Under the pieces are notes generated by a model. It made no database searches. It was not told the DNA's origin and saw only the letters and a program-made list of their open reading frames with translations. This document shows positions 57,979 to 64,000 of a stretch of 64,000 nt of DNA, in pieces (position 1 is the first letter of the stretch; the number at the start of each line of letters is the position of its first letter). This stretch comes from Fontibacillus panacisegetis (lineage in GTDB: Bacteria > Bacillota > Bacilli > Paenibacillales > Paenibacillaceae): positions 1-64,000 of the forward strand of contig NZ_FNBG01000028.1 in the NCBI RefSeq assembly GCF_900102215.1. Reading direction: 5' to 3'. The position numbers and the translations under genes were made by a program.

Positions 57979-58920
57979 ATGTCAAAAAAAGTAGTTAGCA
58001 ACGTAACAGAACTAATTGGTGGAACACCGCTTGTTCGCCTAAATCGTATCGTTCCTGAAGACAGCGCGGAAATTTATGTGAAGCTGGAATACCAAAATCC
58101 GGGCTCCAGCGTTAAAGATCGTATTGCAATCAGCATCGTTGAAGAAGCTGAAAAAGAAGGCAAATTAAAGCCGGGTGGCACTATTATTGAAGCTACTAGT
58201 GGCAACACTGGTATCGGCCTTGCTCTTGTAGCTGCAGCTAAAGGCTATAAAGCAGTTATCGTTATGCCTGAAACAATGAGCCTTGAACGTCGTAACCTGC
58301 TTCGCGCTTATGGTGCTGAGCTCGTATTGACCCCAGGATCGGAAGGTATGAACGGCGCGGTTAAGAAAGCTGAAGAAATTTTGGCAGCTAACCCTGATTA
58401 CTTCCTGGCTGATCAATTCAGAAACCAAGCTAACGTAAAAATTCACCGCGAAACAACGGGTCCTGAAATCGTGGAAGCGATCGAATCGCTTGACGGTACA
58501 TTGGATGCATTCGTTGCAGGTATCGGAACAGGTGGTACAATTTCCGGTGCTGGTGAAGTGCTCAAGAAACGTTTCCCTGAAGTGAAGATTTATGCAGTAG
58601 AGCCTGCAGCTTCGCCAATTTTGGCAGGTGGCAAACCAGGCCCTCACAAAATCCAAGGTCTTGGCGCTAACTTCATTCCAGAAATTTTGAACCGTGATAT
58701 CTACGATGAAATTATTCATGTAGAAAATGAAACAGCATTCGAGCAAGCACGCACAGTAGCTAAAGAAGAAGGAATCTTGTCCGGTATTTCTTCAGGTGCT
58801 GCAGTATATGCTGCACTTCAAGTTGCTAAACAACTGGGCAAAGGTAAACGCGTTGTGGCTATCATTCCAAGTAACGGCGAACGTTACCTCAGTACTCCGC
58901 TTTACAATTTTGAAGCTTAA
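57979..58920 (+). CDS. cysK: Cysteine synthase A
   Basis: This 313-residue PLP enzyme has [16 protein letters not shown] with the PLP lysine (about residue 44), [20 protein letters not shown] and [14 protein letters not shown]. It joins O-acetylserine and sulphide to cysteine. AAGGAGG at 57965-57971 leads to ATG 57979. The longer frame to 57877 has no ribosome site. Confidence 0.96.
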   Translation: MSKKVVSNVTELIGGTPLVRLNRIVPEDSAEIYVKLEYQNPGSSVKDRIAISIVEEAEKEGKLKPGGTIIEATSGNTGIGLALVAAAKGYKAVIVMPETMSLERRNLLRAYGAELVLTPGSEGMNGAVKKAEEILAANPDYFLADQFRNQANVKIHRETTGPEIVEAIESLDGTLDAFVAGIGTGGTISGAGEVLKKRFPEVKIYAVEPAASPILAGGKPGPHKIQGLGANFIPEILNRDIYDEIIHVENETAFEQARTVAKEEGILSGISSGAAVYAALQVAKQLGKGKRVVAIIPSNGERYLSTPLYNFEA

Positions 58921-58961
58921 TATTGGAAGCTGCATATCACCTTCCTGATTGAGGGTATTTG

Positions 58962-59005
58962 TACCCCCCACGTTGTTCTTTATGAACAGGGTGGGGGGTT
59001 ATTAT
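58962..59005 (+). terminator. Rho-independent terminator after cysK
   Basis: ACCCCCCAC at 58962-58970 pairs with GTGGGGGGT at 58991-58999, followed by TATTAT. Confidence 0.82.
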
Positions 59006-59138
59006 ATGTTTTTTTAGCAGGCGGGATTTTTTAAGGGTGAATTGACTACTTCGGTAATATAGAATTAAATAATACTATTAGTGTTCAAAAGATGGATTTT
59101 TGAACCTCCATAAAATAAGCCGAACAGGAGATGAATTT

Positions 59139-59720
59139 ATGATACTGGTTATCGACAACTATGATTCGTTTACTTATAACCTGGTTCAATACTTGGGTGA
59201 ATTGGGCGAAGGGGTTACCGTTCGGCGTAACGATGAAATTGATTTGGAAGGGATTTCTGAGCTGAATCCTGACCATATTTTGATTTCTCCAGGACCTTGT
59301 ACTCCTAATGAGGCTGGTATTACGCTTAAAGTAATCGATCGATTTAAAGGTGAAATTCCGATCTTTGGAGTGTGCTTAGGCCATCAAGCGATTGGTCAGG
59401 CATTTGGAGGTAATGTTATCCGTGCACCTCGTCTGATGCATGGTAAAACCTCGCCAATTTTGCATCAGGGTACCTCGGTATTTACAGGTCTACCGTCACC
59501 GTTCACCGCAACTCGGTACCACTCATTGATTGTAGAACGGGAGAGCCTTCCGGATTGTCTTGAAATCACTGCTGAGACCGAGGAAGGCGAAATTATGGGT
59601 CTGCGTCATAAGGAATATGCCGTTGAGGGGGTCCAGTTCCATCCTGAATCGATTATTACCGATTACGGTCATCAGATTCTTCGCAATTTTTTGGCCCGTA
59701 AAAAAAGTAATGAATGTTGA
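59139..59720 (+). CDS. pabA: Aminodeoxychorismate/anthranilate synthase glutaminase subunit PabA
   Basis: This 193-residue class I glutamine amidotransferase has [35 protein letters not shown] with the catalytic cysteine (about 79) and GVQFHPESI with the catalytic His-Glu. It provides ammonia for p-aminobenzoate and possibly anthranilate synthesis. The frame opens at 59100, but ACAGGAGATGA leads to ATG 59139. The usual partners pabB and pabC are missing here. Confidence 0.93.
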   Translation: MILVIDNYDSFTYNLVQYLGELGEGVTVRRNDEIDLEGISELNPDHILISPGPCTPNEAGITLKVIDRFKGEIPIFGVCLGHQAIGQAFGGNVIRAPRLMHGKTSPILHQGTSVFTGLPSPFTATRYHSLIVERESLPDCLEITAETEEGEIMGLRHKEYAVEGVQFHPESIITDYGHQILRNFLARKKSNEC

Positions 59721-59750
59721 TTCGGGCTTTGAGAGAAAGCAGGTATTAAA

Positions 59751-60587
59751 ATGAAGCGGGAATTGTACAGACGTAGGTATCCATGTGGAGATAGTGCTGT
59801 GACATTAGGAGATCGTACTTTGATTATGGGGATTCTTAATGTAACTCCGGATTCATTTTCGGACGGTGGGCGGTACAATAACACAGATCGAGCGGTAAAG
59901 CATGCTCTGCAAATGATGGACGATGGAGCGGATATAATTGACATCGGAGGAGAATCGACGCGCCCGGGTCATACTCCGATAAGTGAGCTGGAGGAGATAC
60001 AGCGGATCGTTCCTGTAATAGAAGCAATTCACCGCGAAGCACCGCATATACCGATTTCAATTGATACTTACAAGGCAAATGTAGCAAGGGAAGCATTAAA
60101 GGCCGGCGGTCATATTATTAATGACATTTGGGGGTTCAAGGAGGATCCTCAAATGGCGAAGGCAGCGGTAGAGTTTGATTGTCCTGTAATCTTAATGCAT
60201 AATCGGCGCGATCGCAATTATAACCACTTGATTGAAGATATCGTTAATGATCTGTTGGAGAGTGTAAAGATAGCTAAAGATGCAGGAGTTAAAGATGATA
60301 TGATAATCCTTGATCCAGGCATCGGCTTTGCTAAGGACTATTCGGAGAATCTAAAAGTTATGCAATCCCTCGACGTATTGACTACATTAGGGTATCCTGT
60401 GCTGTTAGCTACCTCACGTAAAAAGTTTATTCGTACGACACTTGATCTTGAGGTAGACGAGGTTGCATTTGGTACTGCAGCAACTGTAGCATTTGGTATT
60501 GCTCAAGGTTGTCAAATGGTTCGGGTGCATGATGTAAAGGAAATGAAGCGCACAGCACAGATGTGTGATGCAATGTATTATGCATAG
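59751..60587 (+). CDS. folP: Dihydropteroate synthase
   Basis: This 278-residue TIM-barrel enzyme couples p-aminobenzoate to the pterin. GILNVTPDSFSDGG (near residue 27), DIGGESTRPGH and DPGIGFAKDYSENL are DHPS signatures. It follows pabA by 30 nt, so the two are probably co-transcribed. A strong terminator follows, which uncouples it from folB. Confidence 0.95.
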   Translation: MKRELYRRRYPCGDSAVTLGDRTLIMGILNVTPDSFSDGGRYNNTDRAVKHALQMMDDGADIIDIGGESTRPGHTPISELEEIQRIVPVIEAIHREAPHIPISIDTYKANVAREALKAGGHIINDIWGFKEDPQMAKAAVEFDCPVILMHNRRDRNYNHLIEDIVNDLLESVKIAKDAGVKDDMIILDPGIGFAKDYSENLKVMQSLDVLTTLGYPVLLATSRKKFIRTTLDLEVDEVAFGTAATVAFGIAQGCQMVRVHDVKEMKRTAQMCDAMYYA

Positions 60588-60620
60588 AGACTTTAAGCTA
60601 AACAGTCCGTATCATTCATG

Positions 60621-60671
60621 AAGCCGTGATTACTTGTTCAAATGACAAGTAATCACGGCTTGCGTTTTGTT
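60621..60671 (+). terminator. Strong terminator after folP
   Basis: AAGCCGTGATTACTTGT at 60621-60637 pairs perfectly with its complement at 60645-60661 (17 bp, 7-nt loop), followed by GCGTTTT. The unusually long stem lies between folP and the convergent minus-strand gene. No T run follows on the minus strand. Confidence 0.78.
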
Positions 60672-60721
60672 GAATAGAGTTATTTCAATATTAGAATGCG
60701 CTTTCTTTGAAAGTCGTTTAA

Positions 60722-61276
60722 TTAGCTGATTTTTTGAATGGTATATGTTGTTACTCCCGCAAAGGTAGAGGAGCTCTTGATAACCCAGCCGTAGGGCATG
60801 TTAAGCGTGGAGGTTACCTGCACTGTAGTTCCAACAGAGGTTCCATTTAAATTAATTAACGTGTAGGTTGTTGTTCCTGCAAAGGTAGAGGAATTCTTGA
60901 TCATCCACCCTCCTGGTATGTTGACGGTAGAAGTTACCTGTTGTGTCGCGAGAGCAGGCCCATTGTTAAGGTTGATTATGACGTAAGTGGTTGTTCCCGC
61001 AAAGGTAGAAGAGCTCTTGATCATCCAGCCGTAGGGGATGTTATACGTGGAAGTTACCGATTGTGTTGCCCCGTAAGGTGCTCCATTTAAATCAACAATA
61101 GTGTAGGTGGTTGTCCCGGCAAAGGTAGAAGAGCTCTTAATCATCCAGCCAGCAGGTATATTGTAGGTGGATGTCACTGTTGTTACGTTCCCATAGGCTG
61201 CATGAACAGAGCTGTACGAATTAAGAAATGCAAAGACAAAAACAAGTAGTACTGCCAGGTGCTTCAGTTTTTTCAT
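60722..61276 (-). CDS. Secreted protein of four 40-residue tandem repeats, unknown function
   Basis: This 184-residue protein is on the minus strand with a signal peptide (MKKLKHLAVLLVFVFAFLNS, cleavage near SSVHA). The mature part is four tandem repeats of exactly 40 residues (120 bp), each built on VTSTYNIPxGWMIKSSSTFA and GTTTYTIxxLNG. Such Thr/Ser/Gly-rich beta repeats could form a small beta-sandwich or fibre, but no family is recognised. GGGAGGT precedes ATG at 61276, and a promoter with an overlapping palindrome lies upstream. It interrupts folP and folB on the opposite strand. Confidence 0.82.
   Translation of the reverse strand: MKKLKHLAVLLVFVFAFLNSYSSVHAAYGNVTTVTSTYNIPAGWMIKSSSTFAGTTTYTIVDLNGAPYGATQSVTSTYNIPYGWMIKSSSTFAGTTTYVIINLNNGPALATQQVTSTVNIPGGWMIKNSSTFAGTTTYTLINLNGTSVGTTVQVTSTLNMPYGWVIKSSSTFAGVTTYTIQKIS
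60740..61215 (-). repeat. Four 120-bp tandem coding repeats
   Basis: The highly conserved segment GCAAAGGTAGARGA (plus strand) recurs at 60759, 60879, 60999 and 61119, exactly 120 bp apart. The copies differ at scattered positions, mostly in the variable linker after the LNG motif. Confidence 0.9.
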
Positions 61277-61296
61277 AATCAAACCTCCCAAAAATT

Positions 61297-61343
61297 AGTA
61301 TAATTACATATAAATTATACTATGGCAAATATATACTTTACAA
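61297..61343 (-). promoter_or_regulatory. Promoter of the repeat protein with an overlapping palindrome
   Basis: On the minus strand TTGTAA (plus 61338-61343) and perfect TATAAT (plus 61314-61319) are 18 nt apart. AGTATAATT at 61297-61305 and AATTATACT at 61313-61321 form a perfect 9-bp inverted repeat across the -10 and start-site region, a good candidate operator. Confidence 0.6.
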
Positions 61344-61602
61344 CAATTAATTTCAAATTTAATCCATTTAAATTACAGCGAGTAATGTAGTTTGGCAGTC
61401 TCCTATATTTAATGGTTAGGTGGCCAATAACTTAAAAATATTTCCATGTAATTACCGATATATCTCAATCTATTAAATGTTGTAGAATAATGTTGAATTT
61501 AAATGCATTATCAGCCTCTCCTTGGAGTTACGGCCATTTATGCGCTGTTTCTTTGAAAGGGAGGCTTGATTTTTGTGATGAGTAGATTCATTTGCTGTTG
61601 AA

Positions 61603-61631
61603 TTGTGATGAAGTATAAATTGTGGTAATAT
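61603..61631 (+). promoter_or_regulatory. Likely folB promoter
   Basis: TTGTGA at 61603-61608 and TAATAT at 61626-61631 have a 17-nt spacer, about 100 nt before folB. Confidence 0.52.
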
Positions 61632-61667
61632 GAAGGCTAATTATGATCTGCACGGGGCTTATTCTAC

Positions 61668-61695
61668 ACACAGGCAATGGGCCTGTGTTTTTATT
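61668..61695 (+). terminator. Terminator-like hairpin in the folB leader
   Basis: ACACAGGC at 61668-61675 pairs with GCCTGTGT at 61681-61688, followed by TTTTATTTTT. It lies between the presumed promoter and folB, so it may attenuate the folB operon. Confidence 0.68.
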
Positions 61696-61733
61696 TTTAA
61701 ATACTACAAAACTATAAGGTGGCGTATTAAATA

Positions 61734-62096
61734 ATGGATAGAATGGTACTAAAACGTATGGAATACTACGGATATCATGGTGTTTTTGAAGAGGAACGTA
61801 AACTGGGCCAACGATTTTATGTTGATTTGGTATTGGAGCTAGACCTGCAGGAGGCTGGGAAAAGAGACGATCTGTCCAAAACAGTAAACTATGCTGAAGT
61901 CCATGATCTGGTGAAAAATATCGTCGAACAAAAAAGCTTCAAATTGATTGAAGCTCTTGCAGAACATATTGCATCCTCGGTATTGGACACTTATACTATG
62001 GTAGATGCGTTAACGGTTGGTGTTACGAAGCCGCATCCACCTTTTGATATTCATTTTGAAGGTGTGACAGTGGAGTTACATCGATCCAGAAAGTGA
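61734..62096 (+). CDS. folB: Dihydroneopterin aldolase
   Basis: This 120-residue T-fold enzyme, with MEYYGYHGVFEEERKLGQRF near the start and KPHPPFDIHFEGVTVEL near the end, splits dihydroneopterin in folate synthesis. It has an active-site lysine in TKPHPP. It is followed at 12 nt by folK, the standard order. Confidence 0.93.
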   Translation: MDRMVLKRMEYYGYHGVFEEERKLGQRFYVDLVLELDLQEAGKRDDLSKTVNYAEVHDLVKNIVEQKSFKLIEALAEHIASSVLDTYTMVDALTVGVTKPHPPFDIHFEGVTVELHRSRK

Positions 62097-62108
62097 GAAG
62101 GTTACTTC

Positions 62109-62639
62109 ATGAATATTCAATCTACCTCTGGTACTACAGAGGCTTATATTGCTTTAGGGGCTAACTTGGGTGATCGGGAAGCTACATTGCTGGAGGCTAT
62201 CTCATTACTGCAGGAACAGCCCGATATTATAGTACTTCGTACTTCCAATATGTATGAGACTGATCCCGTGGGATATGTGGATCAACCCAATTTTGTAAAT
62301 ATGGCTGTAGCGCTAAGTACGACGTTATCTCCGGCGGATCTGCTTGCTGTTATGTTGGAAACAGAGCTTAGGCTGGGGCGTGAACGGAAGATTAGATGGG
62401 GTCCGCGCACGGTAGATTTGGATCTGTTATGGGTACAAGGACAGGTTATAGATACACCTTTATTAACACTGCCTCATCCGCGAATGCTGGAGAGGGCATT
62501 TGTACTTGTTCCTCTTGCTGATATCGTCCCGGAAGAAGATTCGTCTGGTTTGTACGAGACTGTACACCATGCCCTTGATCTTATTGACGGAAAGGACGGC
62601 GTCCGCTTTTGGAAAACCTGCAGTTGGCAAAGCGTATAA
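62109..62639 (+). CDS. folK: HPPK, 6-hydroxymethyl-dihydropterin pyrophosphokinase
   Basis: This 176-residue enzyme has IALGANLGDREATLLEAI (near residue 14), the pterin-binding DPVGYVDQPNFVNMA and RWGPRTVDLDLLWV with metal aspartates. It activates the pterin for FolP. Its 3' end overlaps yazB. Confidence 0.95.
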   Translation: MNIQSTSGTTEAYIALGANLGDREATLLEAISLLQEQPDIIVLRTSNMYETDPVGYVDQPNFVNMAVALSTTLSPADLLAVMLETELRLGRERKIRWGPRTVDLDLLWVQGQVIDTPLLTLPHPRMLERAFVLVPLADIVPEEDSSGLYETVHHALDLIDGKDGVRFWKTCSWQSV

Positions 62640-62815
62640 GGGCTTTTCGAAAACTAAAGGGATATACTCAGCAGGAGCTTGCTGAACGATCAGGCATCTC
62701 GCTTGATATTTTGGGAGCTATAGAAAGAGGAAATCGACGGGCAGAAGATCAAATTTTAAATAAAATTGCAGATGTTCTTGGGGTAACCCTGACTGACCTG
62801 ATGGTGAAGAAATAG
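62609..62815 (+). CDS. yazB: XRE-family DNA-binding protein YazB
   Basis: This is a 68-residue single-domain Cro/CI-type helix-turn-helix protein: KRIRAFRKLKGYTQQELAER and SGISLDILGAIERGNRRAED. It is YazB in gene order, with an unknown target. It begins at TTG inside folK with AAAGGA about 12 nt upstream, so it overlaps folK by 31 nt in another frame. Confidence 0.85.
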   Translation: MENLQLAKRIRAFRKLKGYTQQELAERSGISLDILGAIERGNRRAEDQILNKIADVLGVTLTDLMVKK

Positions 62816-62828
62816 AGGGCAGGGGAAC

Positions 62829-62907
62829 TAACGCTCACAAAACCAAGTGAATGCTTACGAAGTAGTTTTGTTCGATGACATATCTAAAGAAGTAACGCTC
62901 ACAAAAC
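62829..62907 (+). repeat. Direct repeat pair TAACGCTCACAAAAC before dusB
   Basis: The 15-mer occurs at 62829-62843 and 62893-62907, 64 bp apart. Between them an AATGCTTACGAAGTAG and GTTTTG segment echoes the CTCACAAAAC motif in inverted form. It lies immediately before the dusB ribosome site. Confidence 0.7.
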
Positions 62908-62924
62908 TTTAAGGAGGTACCATC

Positions 62925-63926
62925 ATGCTAAAAATCGGCGATATTGAAATGAAAAATCAGGTCGTATTGGCTCCTATGGCGGGTGTCTGTAATCCGGCGT
63001 TTCGCTTAATTGCGAAGGAATTCGGTACCGGACTTGTATGCGCAGAGATGGTTAGCGATAAGGCAATCATTCATGGCAATAAACGGACCAAGGAGATGTT
63101 GTTTGTAGATGAACGCGAAAAACCGCTAAGTTTGCAAATTTTCGGTGGCGACAGGGAGTCGCTGGTTGAGGCCGCTAAGGTAGTAGATCAGGATACGAAT
63201 GCTGACATTATCGATATTAATATGGGATGTCCAGTACCGAAGGTTACGAAATGTGACGCTGGGGCACGCTGGCTTTTGGACCCTAACAAAATACACGAAA
63301 TGGTATCTGCGGTCGTAGCTGCTGTAAACAAGCCTGTTACAGTGAAAATGCGAATCGGCTGGGATTCCGATCATATTTTTGTAGTAGACAATGCCAAAGC
63401 TGTTGAGCAAGCTGGTGGTAAAGCTGTAAGTGTACATGGACGGACACGCGAGCAATTGTACACGGGTAAGGCGGATTGGGACTATATTAAGATGGTAAAA
63501 GAAGCTGTGTCTATTCCAGTTATCGGGAACGGTGATGTGGCCACTCCGGAGGATGCTAAACGCATGCTTGAACAAACCGGATGCGACGGCGTTATGATCG
63601 GACGCGGAGCGCTGGGCAATCCATGGATGCTGTATCGTACTGTAGAGTATCTTAGAACAGGTGAACTTCTCCCTGAGCCGGAAGCGGCAGAGAAAATCCG
63701 TATTGCTATTTTGCATATGGACCGATTAGCTGCACTCAAGGGTGAGCATGTAGCCGTTCGTGAGATGCGGAAGCATCTGGCTTGGTACTTGAAAGGCCTA
63801 AAGGGGTCTTCTCGAATCAAGGATCTTATTATGGAAGAGACCAAACGTGATGAAATGGTGCGTATTTTAGAAAATTTTGTGGATGGAATCCACGCGGATA
63901 AAAACGAAGAAGTAGAATATGCTTAA
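62925..63926 (+). CDS. dusB: tRNA-dihydrouridine synthase DusB
   Basis: This 333-residue FMN enzyme has LAPMAGVCNPAFRLIAKEFG (about 14-33), the catalytic cysteine in MGCPVPKVTK (about residue 104), VHGRTREQLYTGKADW and IGRGALGNPW. It reduces uridines in tRNA. AAGGAGGTACCATC precedes ATG 62925. lysS would be expected after the window edge. Confidence 0.95.
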   Translation: MLKIGDIEMKNQVVLAPMAGVCNPAFRLIAKEFGTGLVCAEMVSDKAIIHGNKRTKEMLFVDEREKPLSLQIFGGDRESLVEAAKVVDQDTNADIIDINMGCPVPKVTKCDAGARWLLDPNKIHEMVSAVVAAVNKPVTVKMRIGWDSDHIFVVDNAKAVEQAGGKAVSVHGRTREQLYTGKADWDYIKMVKEAVSIPVIGNGDVATPEDAKRMLEQTGCDGVMIGRGALGNPWMLYRTVEYLRTGELLPEPEAAEKIRIAILHMDRLAALKGEHVAVREMRKHLAWYLKGLKGSSRIKDLIMEETKRDEMVRILENFVDGIHADKNEEVEYA

Positions 63927-64000
63927 CTTGCAGCGTTCACAAGAATATTTTGTCTGATAAGAAGTAAGACTGATCAAGAATGATTTTATGCAAAAATAAA

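Larger units (their letters stand above)
61277..61733. other. 457-bp divergent region between the repeat protein and folB
   Basis: It holds the minus-strand promoter, an orphan plus-strand hairpin with T run (about 61513-61575: AGCCTC, CCTT with AAGG, GAGGCT), the folB promoter and a leader terminator. No coding frame of useful length and no tRNA is seen. Confidence 0.6.

Noticed and set aside
61603..61733. Tetrahydrofolate riboswitch before folB
   Set aside because: The leader is too short and lacks the conserved THF aptamer motifs.

Overview
The window is a stretch of Gram-positive, endospore-forming Bacillota chromosome close to the replication origin. It fits Paenibacillus or a very close relative. 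It carries the conserved block csfB - yaaO - tmk - darA - yaaR - holB - ricT - yabA - yabB - rsmI - abrB - yabD - yabE - rnmV - rsmA - yabG - veg - sspF - ispE - purR - spoVG - glmU - prs - pth - fin - mfd - spoVT - spoVB - mazG - hup - rqcP - yabP - yabQ - divIC - yabR - spoIIE - yabS - yabT - tilS - hpt - ftsH - coaX - hslO - cysK - pabA - folP - folB - folK - yazB - dusB. This is the Bacillus subtilis yaa/yab/yac order with lineage-specific losses (xpaC/yaaN, yazA, yabJ, ctc, tRNA genes, pabB, pabC) and gains (a PrsA-like foldase after mfd, a chemoreceptor plus NRPS-reductase pair after spoIIE, nadABC after ftsH, and a secreted repeat protein inside the folate cluster).

Layout. 1-600: the 3' end of an IS1182-type transposase, then a 5S rRNA 3' remnant with its terminator, suggesting a damaged rRNA operon end. 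735-3150: a secreted DUF3298-type protein, a small lipoprotein and a membrane protein of unknown role. 3367-10838: replication and RNA-modification genes downstream of the sigma-G inhibitor csfB. 11004-11580: divergent abrB and an HD-domain phosphohydrolase with a cluster of Spo0A boxes. 12901-17113: yabD, a c-di-AMP (ydaO-type) riboswitch leader, the 3D/G5 protein, rnmV and rsmA. 17166-25000: yabG, veg with two consensus promoters, sspF, ispE, purR, spoVG with a textbook sigma-H promoter, glmU, prs, pth and fin. 25203-40221: mfd through spoIIE, mostly sporulation and division genes, with a 572-bp intergenic region of CTGCA-type repeats before yabP. 40222-46149: a c-di-GMP-I riboswitch with terminator, a Cache/HAMP chemoreceptor and a single-module NRPS-like enzyme (truncated C, A, T, reductase). 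46323-52310: yabS, yabT, tilS, hpt, ftsH. 52574-58920: NAD synthesis, coaX, hslO, cysK. 59139-63926: folate genes, interrupted by a minus-strand secreted protein built of four exact 40-residue repeats, then yazB and dusB.

Functional themes. Sporulation control dominates: Gin, Fin, AbrB, SpoVG, SpoVT, SpoIIE, YabG, YabP/Q, SpoVB and SspF, with visible Spo0A, sigma-H and sigma-G type sites. Two cyclic dinucleotide systems appear: c-di-AMP (the receptor DarA and a c-di-AMP riboswitch before a cell-wall 3D-domain protein) and c-di-GMP (the riboswitch before chemoreceptor plus NRPS-reductase). The most unusual unit is the c-di-GMP riboswitch / chemoreceptor / NRPS-reductase cassette, which has no counterpart in the B. 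subtilis order and looks like a second-messenger-controlled small-molecule pathway set in a housekeeping region.

All family assignments come from reading the translated proteins and known gene order; no database search was run. Many genes here start at TTG or GTG, and several longest-ORF starts lie inside the Shine-Dalgarno sequence. Starts were therefore chosen by ribosome-binding-site spacing and family length.
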